Shown here: positions 54,388 through 62,819 of the stretch, in pieces
Layout: every line of letters starts with the position of its first letter
How positions within the stretch are numbered: position 1 is the first letter of the stretch
The notes under the pieces: generated by a model
What the model saw: the letters and a program-made list of their open reading frames with translations, nothing else
Databases searched by the model: none
Told to the model about the DNA's origin: nothing
Assembly (NCBI GenBank): GCA_003258725.1
Contig: QHMG01000008.1
Coordinates: 62,001-126,000, forward strand
Origin: Candidatus Melainabacteria bacterium
GTDB lineage: Bacteria; Cyanobacteriota; Vampirovibrionia; Gastranaerophilales; Gastranaerophilaceae
Length of the DNA stretch: 64,000 nucleotides
Reading direction: 5' to 3'
Made by a program: the position numbers and the translations under genes

Positions 54388-56192
54388 TGCCAGATTCTGA
54401 AAATATTACTGATACAAATGATATTTTTTCTATAATAGGTAATGACTTCAAATTGATATATTTGAAAATAGAAAATTTCAAAAATTTAAAAAATATAGAA
54501 ATTAATTTTGCAAATAATAAAAACTTCAGTATTATTATTGGTAACAATGCAAGTGGTAAAAGTAATATATTGGAGGCAATAAGTGCAATTTTTACAGAAA
54601 TTTATACAAGAAAAAGAATTCAAAATTTCAAATTTGAATTAATATATAAGTATCAAAACAAAACGTTAAAGATTACAAAACCATATGGATATATCCGTTA
54701 TTTTGTTGATAATGCTGCTGTGTCAAAAAATTATTTTATGACAAATGATTATATGCCTTCTAAAGTTATAGCTCTATATAGTGGTGATGAAACTAGAATG
54801 TGGGAAGAATATTATGAGAAGTTCTATAAGCAGTATTTAAGAGAACTTGGTACAGGATCTGTTCATTCTTATTCTAAAAAATTGTTATATATAGACAAAA
54901 CTTATTGGAATATTGCACTTTTAGTTTTATTAATTTCTGATTTAGAAGAACATAAAAAATATGTTAAGGAAAAATTGCATATAAACAAAGTAGATTCAAT
55001 AGAGTTTTATTTTAAGCCCGACAAAATTAAATCTTGTATCAATCCCATTTTGTCCGAATTTATAAAACAAATAAACCCAGAACATAGTAAAAGCGTTGTT
55101 TTAGATTTAAAAAATTTAAAAAAGAAATTAAACAAAACTCAAAAAACAAATCAAGAAATATTTGAGATGTTAATATATGCAAATATGCCGAGAATAAATA
55201 AAATTATTACATCTATAAAAATTAATTTTAATAATAATTTATCATTAAAAGTCTTGAGTGAGGGAGAAAAGAAAAGAATCCTTATAAAAGCAGTTATGGA
55301 TTTAGTGGCAAATGAACGTTCTATTATTTTGCTAGATGAACCTGATGCCCATATACATGAAATAGGGAAACGAGATTTATATAGATCCTTAAAAGAATAT
55401 ACTTCAAATGAGCATAGACATATAATTATGACAACACATTCCCCAACAATAACATTTGAAGCGGAAAATAGTAATATTATAATGATTGATAACTCAAATG
55501 GCTCTGCAGAAATTATATCTAATGAAAGGAAAGAAAATATAAGAAGATTAACTGATGGATTATGGACAATTCTTGAACAAAATATTGTGATAAATTCATC
55601 TAATCCTTTGATATTAGTAGAAGGTAAAGATGATGTAAATTATATAAAACATGCATTAACAATATTTGATGATTATAAAGATATAAATTGCGATTTCTTA
55701 CCATTTGGAGGTTCAGGAAATGCCAAGTATTTTATAGAAGAAATAAAAAATAATTTATCACCAAATAAAAAAGTAATTGTGCTTTTTGATAGAGATGGAG
55801 ATAAAGGGAGCGGTGGTGTGAAAGGATTAAAGGACTGTATAGCCCCTAGACCATCGGACGGCGGAATTAATGATAATAACACATATAAAAGGGATAATTT
55901 TTATTTTTTATTACTACCTAAAACAGATGAACATAAAGAAAAAGACACTCAATTTTTAATAGAAGATTATTTTTCTATAAATTGTAAAATGCGGTTAGCT
56001 ATCAATTTTGTAAAAAATAAGAAAAAAGTCCTAAAATCACTTAAGGGGCTTGATGAAAAAGTAAAACAAGAATTTTGTGATAAATTTAAAGAACACAGTA
56101 CCGATTTGTGTTTTGAAGGTTTTAAGGTCTTACTAAACAAGTTAAAAAATATCATTGAAGGAAAAGAGGAGAGTGCTGTTATTCAATTGTAA
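54387..56192 (+). CDS. OLD/GajA-like ATPase with TOPRIM domain
   Basis: This 601-residue protein has an ABC/SMC-like ATPase: Walker A GNNASGKS at 52-59, signature LSEGEKKR near 290, and Walker B ILLDEPDAH near 313. The TOPRIM nuclease domain has LVEGKDD near 411 and LFDRDGD near 466. Relatives include OLD-family nucleases and GajA of Gabija. It overlaps hsdS by one base, so it is translated with the restriction-modification genes. No UvrD-like GajB is present. It probably acts as an added antiphage effector. Confidence 0.82.
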   Translation: MPDSENITDTNDIFSIIGNDFKLIYLKIENFKNLKNIEINFANNKNFSIIIGNNASGKSNILEAISAIFTEIYTRKRIQNFKFELIYKYQNKTLKITKPYGYIRYFVDNAAVSKNYFMTNDYMPSKVIALYSGDETRMWEEYYEKFYKQYLRELGTGSVHSYSKKLLYIDKTYWNIALLVLLISDLEEHKKYVKEKLHINKVDSIEFYFKPDKIKSCINPILSEFIKQINPEHSKSVVLDLKNLKKKLNKTQKTNQEIFEMLIYANMPRINKIITSIKINFNNNLSLKVLSEGEKKRILIKAVMDLVANERSIILLDEPDAHIHEIGKRDLYRSLKEYTSNEHRHIIMTTHSPTITFEAENSNIIMIDNSNGSAEIISNERKENIRRLTDGLWTILEQNIVINSSNPLILVEGKDDVNYIKHALTIFDDYKDINCDFLPFGGSGNAKYFIEEIKNNLSPNKKVIVLFDRDGDKGSGGVKGLKDCIAPRPSDGGINDNNTYKRDNFYFLLLPKTDEHKEKDTQFLIEDYFSINCKMRLAINFVKNKKKVLKSLKGLDEKVKQEFCDKFKEHSTDLCFEGFKVLLNKLKNIIEGKEESAVIQL

Positions 56193-56330
56193 TAATCAAT
56201 AAATGATACAAGTAAAATATTATGAGAAAAATAATTATAATTTAATTTTTGCTCAATAAGTTGTATTTAGTGGTTATTTAATAATAAAAATTAAAAGTTT
56301 GTTTACAAAATTTCAATTACAAAAAACTTT

Positions 56331-56339
56331 TGCTATAAT
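56331..56339 (+). promoter_or_regulatory. Extended -10 of the tcmP pseudogene, possibly leaderless
   Basis: TGCTATAAT ends seven bases before the ATG at 56346, with no ribosome site, as seen at thiL. Confidence 0.4.
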
Positions 56340-56345
56340 TGTCGT

Positions 56346-57582
56346 ATGAAAAACACAGCAAAAACAAACTTTTCAGAAGAAGAAAAGAAACACACCAAAA
56401 TAAAGCATGATTTATTTACAGAAGCTCTTAAAGCAAGTTTGAGTATAGCAAATTCTTTGAATTATAAAGATAACTCGAATATTCCATTTATGTATATTGA
56501 CCTATATTCAGGTGCAGGTAAGTTTTTGCAATGATAAAGAGGGTTCCCCATTAATTGCTCTTAATTTAATTTCTGAATATTGAGATAAAAGAACTTTTGA
56601 GCATTTTGAATATATTGTTGCTGAGAATAACGAACATAATGCTAAATGTTTGGACAAAAATATAGAGAAAAAAAGAAAAGACCTAAAAATAACAGATCAT
56701 GACTTAAAAGTTGCATTATATTGTGGGCATTGGGAAGATTTAATGAATGAATTATCTGACTATGTTCAAGCTCGAAAATGGGGGTTTGTATTTGTGGATC
56801 CTTTTTCTCTAGAATTAAATTTGCCAGAATTAATTAGAGTTCTTAATCATAATATTTATTATAAAGATATCATGATTTTGATTAATAAAAATGCACAAGA
56901 AAGAGTATTAGGTAAGCCGGAAAGCCCAGATATACAAAAGATATGTAAATATTTCGAAATAGAAGAAAAAGCGTTACAGCGATTAATAAATCATATAAAG
57001 AGAAATAAGAAAGGAACTAATGAAGATATTATTCAATATTTAACTAAAAAAGCTCTTCAAAATGTAGATAAAGATTTCAAAATATACGCTGGTATTTCAA
57101 GAATGCGTGAAGGAGAATTGGAAAATGCTGATCGTTTTTATTTAGCATTATTAACAAGTTCAATAGGTGTCGCTGATAGCTTTTTATATAAATATTCAGA
57201 GCTGCTTGAAGAAAAAGAATTTAACATTAATGGCGGACAACAAAGCTTATTTGACAGTTCCTCACAAACAAAATATACAAACTTAGAGGAAACTGTACAA
57301 AATATTATTTATCAAAATACAGAAATATCCTTATATTAGTTAACTAAAATCTTGTTCAATGTTTTTCTTTCTTGGAAATATACAGAAGATAACGAAATTC
57401 CGCATCGTCGAGCCTTAACTGTCGCATTAAATAATTTATTAAGTGAAAAGAAGATTCAGTTTGAAATAATTGGTAAATTGCCAACCTGATGCGTTAATAC
57501 TGTTAAAAATAAAGTATTAGCAAAGGCTTTTAATTCAAAAGAAAATTTAAAACACATCAAAATTAAAGTTTTAAATGGGTAA
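56346..57582 (+). pseudogene. tcmP: Three-Cys-motif partner protein TcmP, broken
   Basis: The N-terminus through DLYSGAGKF is in one frame and continues after a one-base gain in the T5 run (56523-56527) as CNDKEGSPLIALNLI. An in-frame TGA at 56581 falls where Trp fits (EY-x-DKR). A TAG at 57337 and a TGA at 57487 interrupt the C-terminal part, which otherwise stays coding-like to TAA at 57582. TcmP is known as the partner of the DUF5131 three-Cys protein, which lies next to it on the other strand. Confidence 0.75.
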
Positions 57583-58277
57583 TTCTTTCCATTGGCGATC
57601 TTGGAGAGTACATCCTGCAAGTTTTTTATTAACTCCACCCCATTGTTTAAAAAAGAATGGTATATTATGTTCTATGCAATTATCCCTTATAGATGTTACC
57701 CAGTTTTCTTGTATTGGGCGAGCCCCTGGCCCGCTTTCACCACCAACTATAACCCAATTTATATTTTCTAATAATAAATCTTTAATTTCTGTTATCATTG
57801 GTTCTATAGATAAATATTTAATATGTGCTGGTGTATTTATCAAATAGGAAATACGTTTTTTTGTTTATCAGATTCAACTGTTACTCCTAGCCATATATTT
57901 TGTGTCCATTTAAGTTTTGGAGCTATGAGTTCCAATCTTTCTGCTCTTTTGGTAAGAACTTGAAAAGTATGCCAATGTGCTTTGTTCATTACCTCAAAAA
58001 CTTTTACTATAAATTCATCAGGAACATTTTTATGAAATAAATCACTCATGGAACATACAAAAATTATTTGAGGCTTTTTCCAAGTTAATGGTTCATTAAG
58101 ACAATCTTCATGCATAGTAACTTGAAAACAATTTTTATATTTTTCTTGTCCCATTGCATGTAAACGCCTAGCCATTCTTTCTGCATAGCAGTGTTTACAA
58201 CCTTCACTAATTTTTGTACACCCTGTTACAGGATTTCAAGTTGATTCTGTCCATTCAATTTTTGACTTTTCTGCCAT
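57571..58277 (-). pseudogene. DUF5131 (phage Gp37/Gp68-type, three-Cys) protein, broken
   Basis: The start MAEKSKIEWTEST is followed by TGA at 58236-58238, where the family has Trp (ST-W-NPVTGC). The three-Cys motif GCTKISEGCKHCYAE is intact. A one-base loss in an A run (plus 57855-57861) shifts the frame before NTPAHIKYLSIEP; the rest (VIVGGESGPGARP, FFFKQWGG) is intact. It overlaps the end of tcmP by 12 bases tail to tail. The two are a known pair, here both inactivated. Confidence 0.78.
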
Positions 58278-58390
58278 AATATAATAATTATAATTATTAT
58301 ACAAAAGTATTAAACCATCGTTTATATGAAATTTAACTTGATTTTCTTTTAGTTTTGAGTGATGAATACGACACCTAAAAAGGAGGTCGT

Positions 58391-58615
58391 ATGAGTAAAA
58401 GCAAGAAATACAGAATTAAACAAAAAGATTTTAGGAAGTTAGAAAAATTAGCTGAGCGGATTTATAATACTGCTACAGTTATTGATTATTTTTGCAAGAC
58501 GCAACAAGAGATTGAAGAGCTATATAATCTTACTCCAGTCGTCGAAAATTTAAGACGAGATACTGATACCGTCAACGCATTTTTTATAAATTATCCATAC
58601 AACAAGAATTTTTAA
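58391..58615 (+). CDS. Small basic helical protein, unknown
   Basis: This 74-residue protein has a strong AAGGAGG site before the ATG. Its Lys/Arg-rich N-terminus is followed by a helix containing LEKLAERIYNTATVI. It looks like a mobile-element accessory gene. No family recognised. Confidence 0.55.
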   Translation: MSKSKKYRIKQKDFRKLEKLAERIYNTATVIDYFCKTQQEIEELYNLTPVVENLRRDTDTVNAFFINYPYNKNF

Positions 58616-58662
58616 ATGGTATTTAACTCCTGTTTAAATACAGTTCAAAAAGTGTTCAAAAA
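58611..58662. repeat. AT-rich direct repeats, second set
   Basis: Repeated tttaaa/gttcaaaa units at 11-13 base spacing resemble the set at 49228-49270. The 58663-58753 gap has no other feature. Confidence 0.35.
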
Positions 58663-58753
58663 TAGATTGTGTCTGAATGATACGTTTTGAAAGAGTTTGC
58701 TTGATATTTTACTCATTAAGAGTGATAAATGTCATTGTTAATAAGAGGTAACA

Positions 58754-58969
58754 ATGATTGAATTAGGCAAAAAATACAAGCTTAAAAAGATTAAAGGTTT
58801 TAAGAACTCTGATAACGAGTACTACAAAGTAATTGGATTCTATAACTTTGACACTGTAATTTGTGAAAATTCCTACGGGGAAAGATTTGTATTTATGAAA
58901 GAGTTTTTAATAGACCCGCAAAAGTCTGAGGATATCTATTCAGATTTGATACTTGAAAGGAAAGATTGA
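58754..58969 (+). CDS. Small unknown protein of 71 residues
   Basis: It starts with MIELGKKYKLKKIKGF and carries YKVIGFYNFDTVICEN. The beta-rich pattern with an RFVFMKEF end resembles small SH3-like phage proteins. An AAGAGGTAA site precedes the ATG. The stop overlaps the next start (TGATG). Confidence 0.55.
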   Translation: MIELGKKYKLKKIKGFKNSDNEYYKVIGFYNFDTVICENSYGERFVFMKEFLIDPQKSEDIYSDLILERKD

Positions 58970-59171
58970 TGACAGAAAAAGACTATGCACTTTATGGAAC
59001 AAAGGTTTTGAATTTAAAAACACAAGAAATCGGATTACACTGATTTGTATATGGAAAAATAAGTTTGCTGATGCAGAGGTAGATTACGCAACTTGCGTTG
59101 ATAAACAAGGCAAAAGGTACAATATAGAGCTTGATAATATAAGAGGGTTTGAAGATGATTTTGAAAAATAA
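58969..59171 (+). pseudogene. Small phage-type gene, probably frameshifted
   Basis: The ATG at 58969 (AAAGGAAAG upstream) opens MTEKDYALYGTKVLNLKTQEIGL, then TGA. A different frame from about 59041 continues LICIWKNKFADAEVDYATCVD to TAA at 59171. The two read smoothly as one protein of about 66 residues if the frame changes near 59037-59042. The longer frame from 58953 has no ribosome site of its own. Confidence 0.55.
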
Positions 59172-59388
59172 GCTTACAAGAGAAACTTTAGAAATAACTT
59201 ATCCTGGATTTAGAAAAAAGTTTGCGAAAGAAATCCGGATAGCTTTTGAAAGTTATCGAAAAACACAATTAAATAAGTATTCTTATAACTTTAAGGATGA
59301 TAATTCTATGGAATACAATTTTTACTTCCAATTACAGTGGAATTTCAACCACTTTGGAAATTTGAATTGGTATATTGAAAAAATTTAG
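59155..59388 (+). CDS. Small unknown protein of 77 residues
   Basis: The ATG at 59155 has AAGAGGG seven bases upstream; its start overlaps the end of the previous gene. It is aromatic- and Asn-rich at the C-terminus (NFYFQLQWNFNHFG). No family recognised. It converges with the DUF1643 gene, overlapping by four bases. Confidence 0.5.
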   Translation: MILKNKLTRETLEITYPGFRKKFAKEIRIAFESYRKTQLNKYSYNFKDDNSMEYNFYFQLQWNFNHFGNLNWYIEKI

Positions 59389-60068
59389 TTAATTATTCCA
59401 TATGGTATAAAAGAAGATTTTTCATCATGTTGATTTAAAAATTCTGAGACATATTTATAACGATTTTCAACTCTTATACTTGGATGACAAGGGTCATTAT
59501 TTAATGTTATTTTATATACAAAAATTCGTCTTCCATCAATATTCTTTAGATAATTTTTTATATTATCAATATCTGCAGCTTTACTCCCCCAGGCTAGTAA
59601 ATAGTCTATCTCTTTATTAGTATTGATAAAAGAGTTTATTATTTCTAAATTTTTTGTTTGGCAATCATCTTTTTGAATATTTTTAATAGTTCCAGAAATT
59701 AGAGAAAAAGAATTTAATATAATAATTCTATTATATTTCTTAAGTTTATAAGCCATTCTTATAATATTTTTCACTGTATCATCAACAGTTGATTCCCTTT
59801 CTTCTATTTCAGGGAATGTATTTGAAGGATTCATCATTATAACTGCAAGAGTTTCCTCTTCTTTTCGTTGCTCAATAGATAATTCTAGATAAAAACGATG
59901 GTCGCCTTGTTTTGGATATTTTTTGTCATAATATCCAAAACCGCTTACTTCTATTTTTTCATTTTTAAACTTGTAATTATAATTATTAGATTTTTGTATG
60001 TATAAATCAAAACAATCCTTTATTGTTAATTTATGCAGATTATTAAATAGAGCTTTATTCATTATCAT
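59385..60068 (-). CDS. DUF1643 protein
   Basis: This 227-residue protein contains RFYLELSIE, LAVIMMNPSNTFPEI, ESTVDDTVKNIIRMAYKL, IIILNSFSL and YLLAWGSKA, matching the DUF1643 order (MLNPSTAD, DpTv, N.fa, aWG). Function is not known. It overlaps the mrr gene by ATGA, so the two are translated together. The start may also be the Met two codons later, which has better ribosome-site spacing. Confidence 0.78.
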   Translation of the reverse strand: MIMNKALFNNLHKLTIKDCFDLYIQKSNNYNYKFKNEKIEVSGFGYYDKKYPKQGDHRFYLELSIEQRKEEETLAVIMMNPSNTFPEIEERESTVDDTVKNIIRMAYKLKKYNRIIILNSFSLISGTIKNIQKDDCQTKNLEIINSFINTNKEIDYLLAWGSKAADIDNIKNYLKNIDGRRIFVYKITLNNDPCHPSIRVENRYKYVSEFLNQHDEKSSFIPYGIIN

Positions 60069-60958
60069 TCCTCGCTAAAGAAATCTTCATCAATTTTTTT
60101 GATTTCGATTTTAGTTTTAACTTGTATACCTAAATTATGTTTAATCATTAATTTTGTTAATTCTTCACCGTCTACTAATCGTATAATTTTACCTTGAACA
60201 GATGCGGCTTTCTTTTTAGCTCTTTCATCAAAGAAGCTGGTTGTTATAAATACTCCCTTTCTTACCGGAGAACAGCCTAGAGCTCCTGCGAAATTTTGCA
60301 TTTCTTTTTCATTGACTTTATTGTCTGAGTACCTTTTAGCTTGCAGGTATATTTTTTCTAACCCCAATTCATCTTCATCAATTATGCCATCTACTCCGCC
60401 ATCATGACTCATTTTAGTCATAGATCCGACACCATAATTCATTTTTTCCATAAGTTGAAGAACGATTTGTTCAAATCTTACAGGGTCTATTTGTTTTAAT
60501 CTTGTTAGCAATTCTGTTTGTAGATTTTCTTTATACATATCTTGAGCATGTGCTAACATTTCGTCTGGAGTATCAGTTTTACTTTCTTGTATGTTTTTAT
60601 CAGAAGTTTTTTCGTCTTTATTAGGTTTTACAAATTCTAAAAATTCATTATATTGCTTTAGATAGTTTAGTATATCTTTAGGTTTATCTTGAAGGGCTTT
60701 TTCGCCTCTTTCATTAATAACAAAATAGGCTCTTCTAGGTGAATCTATCAATTTAGCAGCTTTTAAATATGTTCTAGCCCAACCTACTCTACCTGCGAAT
60801 TTATTACTACCACTAGAAATTTTTTCCTCCAATTCTTCATTTGTTAATTTTAGTTTCTTTGCTAAAATATCAACAATTTCCGTAATTCGATGTTCCTTTT
60901 TATCAGATAAAACTTCTAAAACTGGTATCATTAATTCATCATATTTAGGTATTGCCAT
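60065..60958 (-). CDS. mrr: Mrr-type restriction endonuclease
   Basis: This 297-residue protein has an N-terminal Mrr winged-helix domain (about 1-95, with FAGRVGWARTYLKAA), a charged linker, and an Mrr_cat PD-(D/E)xK domain (GGVDGIIDEDELGLEKIYLQAKRY, with the Asp and QAK core). Mrr enzymes cut methylated DNA. It is coupled to the DUF1643 gene and follows the transposition genes on the same strand, probably as cargo. Confidence 0.9.
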   Translation of the reverse strand: MAIPKYDELMIPVLEVLSDKKEHRITEIVDILAKKLKLTNEELEEKISSGSNKFAGRVGWARTYLKAAKLIDSPRRAYFVINERGEKALQDKPKDILNYLKQYNEFLEFVKPNKDEKTSDKNIQESKTDTPDEMLAHAQDMYKENLQTELLTRLKQIDPVRFEQIVLQLMEKMNYGVGSMTKMSHDGGVDGIIDEDELGLEKIYLQAKRYSDNKVNEKEMQNFAGALGCSPVRKGVFITTSFFDERAKKKAASVQGKIIRLVDGEELTKLMIKHNLGIQVKTKIEIKKIDEDFFSEE

Positions 60959-61003
60959 TCATAAACTCCTTTTTCTTAAGCATAGCACAAAAATTTGCAG
61001 GAT

Positions 61004-61402
61004 TTATTCTATACCTAAAATTTCATGCTCGATTTGGCGGATGAAGTCCGGGGAAAGTTCGGTTTTTATTTGTGGTGTTTCTGTTTGAGTATTGTTTTCT
61101 TTCAATTCTGGGAGAAAGTTTAAAATGTTCACTAGGGAATAGTATTCTGCTTGGCTTATCTGGCTGTTAGATTTATTACTGTTTGCGATTTTTTCCATAA
61201 GCTTTTGGGCAAACTTTTGCAAGTCCTCTTTGAACTGTGATTTATCATACATTGATTCTTTTCGCTTTTTATCCCAATCATATTGCTTTTTCCAGTAAAA
61301 CAAAGTCCTTTTTGCAATCCCAAGTTCTAAAGATATTTCACTAACGGTCGAGCCTTTTAAAAACATTTGCTCTGTTTGTTTAAATAATTTTATTTTACTC
61401 AT
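61004..61402 (-). CDS. HTH protein of terminase-small-subunit/transposon type
   Basis: This 132-residue protein begins with a helix-turn-helix (GSTVSEISLELGIAKRTLFYWKKQYDW). It resembles the DNA-binding part of phage terminase gpP-like and transposase helpers. A coiled, polar remainder follows. Its ATG overlaps the upstream gene's stop by one base. It probably belongs to the Mu/Tn7-like module. Confidence 0.6.
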   Translation of the reverse strand: MSKIKLFKQTEQMFLKGSTVSEISLELGIAKRTLFYWKKQYDWDKKRKESMYDKSQFKEDLQKFAQKLMEKIANSNKSNSQISQAEYYSLVNILNFLPELKENNTQTETPQIKTELSPDFIRQIEHEILGIE

Positions 61403-61962
61403 TAAAAACCCTCAAAATTTAAGTTTTTTATTCCAAAATGATTTTTGTCTTGTACTTTTTTAACCTGATAAACACAACTCCTATCAATCACTCCAAGGTG
61501 TTGGAAATACTTTATCAATTGATTTAGAAGTGCCATTGTGTTTTTAATTCTGCGGGGCTTCAGGCGTCTTAATTCGCAGACCTTAAAAAGTTCTTTTATC
61601 GACTCAATATCAATTTCATGCAGGTAATAGCAGTTTATAAACGGTATAATATTGAAATTAAAAATCGCATTATAGTTCCTGTAGGTCTTGAATTTGCAGT
61701 ATTTTTCGACATAATTTTTCATAAAATATTCTTTTGCATCTTCTATACTAATTTTTAGGTGTTTATTCTTTAGCGGGCTGAATATTTCATAATTTTCACC
61801 TGTTTTCGTTTCTTCATTGTATTTATAAATTCCGTTTTCAAAAAGTATTTTATTGCTGTTCAAAAGCTGTTCAAGCTTTGTTTTGCAATCGCATTCTGCT
61901 ATCAATTCAATATCATCAATGGTAAATTCTTTTAATCTTTTTGCTAATTTTTCTATATTCAT
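61402..61962 (-). CDS. Recombinase core-binding-like protein, no catalytic domain
   Basis: From the Met in MNIEKLAKRL (AAAGGAC upstream), this is 186 residues. The frame runs back to 62019 only through repeat sequence. The C-terminal half has the helical look of a SAM-like tyrosine-recombinase core-binding domain (FKTYRNYNAIFNF, LKPRRIKNTMALLNQLIKYF). No catalytic domain follows. It may be an accessory DNA-binding protein of the transposon. The call is weak. Confidence 0.5.
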   Translation of the reverse strand: MNIEKLAKRLKEFTIDDIELIAECDCKTKLEQLLNSNKILFENGIYKYNEETKTGENYEIFSPLKNKHLKISIEDAKEYFMKNYVEKYCKFKTYRNYNAIFNFNIIPFINCYYLHEIDIESIKELFKVCELRRLKPRRIKNTMALLNQLIKYFQHLGVIDRSCVYQVKKVQDKNHFGIKNLNFEGF

Positions 61963-61974
61963 ATTGTCCTTTCG

Positions 61975-62070
61975 TCTTGGATTATTCGGGGTGTCGGCAG
62001 AGTAACGTCTGACTGACACCTTACGGGCTGGGTTCGCTTTCGCTCACAGGACGCTCTACCGAAAATCCGC
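61975..62070. repeat. Repeat family B after the transposition ATPase
   Basis: It begins with cttggattattcggg, has cgggctgggttcgctttcgc, and ends ctaccgaaaatccgc at the stop of the minus-strand ATPase gene. Confidence 0.8.
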
Positions 62071-62071
62071 T

Positions 62072-62751
62072 TCATATAATTTGCTCCATAACTTCTTTTG
62101 TAATTTCTTCTAAATTATTTTCTTTTGCAAAACTTTCAAGTTTGCTTATAAGCTGTACTATTTGTCTGAACCTGTTGTATTTTTTGTGGATATATTCTAT
62201 CGAATCAGGCGTAAACGGTATTTCAGATAGTTGGCTAAAAATTTGACTCAAATCTTCTATTTCAAAGGTCTCAAATTTTACAATCTCACTAAATCTGTCA
62301 TACAAGTGCTTGTATCTTTCAAGTTTTCTAAGAGGCAAGCCTATTCCGACAAAGATTATCGGGCAATCTGTTTTATCGTGGATGTCTCTTAGGGTTTCTA
62401 CACTTTTGTAATTGTTCATCAGGTAGTCGATTTCATCTACAAAAATAATTTTTGGCTTTTGAATAAGTTTGCTAATCACGACATTAAAGTTGTCTGAGGT
62501 CAAATACCGAGGGAGTTCATCCATTTCTCTAACAATTTCTTCAACAAGCCACCTGCTTGTCATAAGGTTTGAGGCTCAAATGTAAATCCCGTCATACTTG
62601 CAGGCTAGCCAAAGTGCCGTTTGAGATTTTCCAAGCCCGGCTCACCATATATAAGTCCCATTTTAGGAATGTTTTTGGGTTTGCTTTTTAGGGCTTCAAC
62701 TAAGCCTATAAAATTCCTTACATTTCGGGTCCTTACAAAGATTTTTTTCAT
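62072..62751 (-). pseudogene. MuB/TnsC-like transposition ATPase, broken
   Basis: The start MKKIFVRTRNVRNF (AAAGGA upstream) leads to the Walker A GEPGL. The frame then slips: one G is missing near 62631 (ggcttgga for ggcttggga), after which KSQTALWLACKYDGIYI follows. A TGA at 62576-62578 then precedes ASNLMTSRWLVEE, and the rest is intact to IIFVDEIDYL and the C-terminus. It is a target-selection ATPase of the Mu B/Tn7 C type, inactivated by two lesions unless misread. Confidence 0.75.
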
Positions 62752-62763
62752 TTTATCCTTTCT

Positions 62764-62819
62764 TGGTTGCTCGCAATAAATGGGTATGGCTTCGCCTTTC
62801 ACCCTCTGCTCGCAATCCG
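62764..62819. repeat. Short repeat B-like element between transposase and ATPase genes
   Basis: It starts tcttgg and ends gctcgcaatccg at the transposase stop (62820-62822), like the ends of family B, but with a different centre. Confidence 0.5.

Noticed and set aside
54387..56192. Complete Gabija system
   Set aside because: The ATPase-TOPRIM protein resembles GajA, but no UvrD-like GajB is adjacent and the gene is coupled to hsdS instead.
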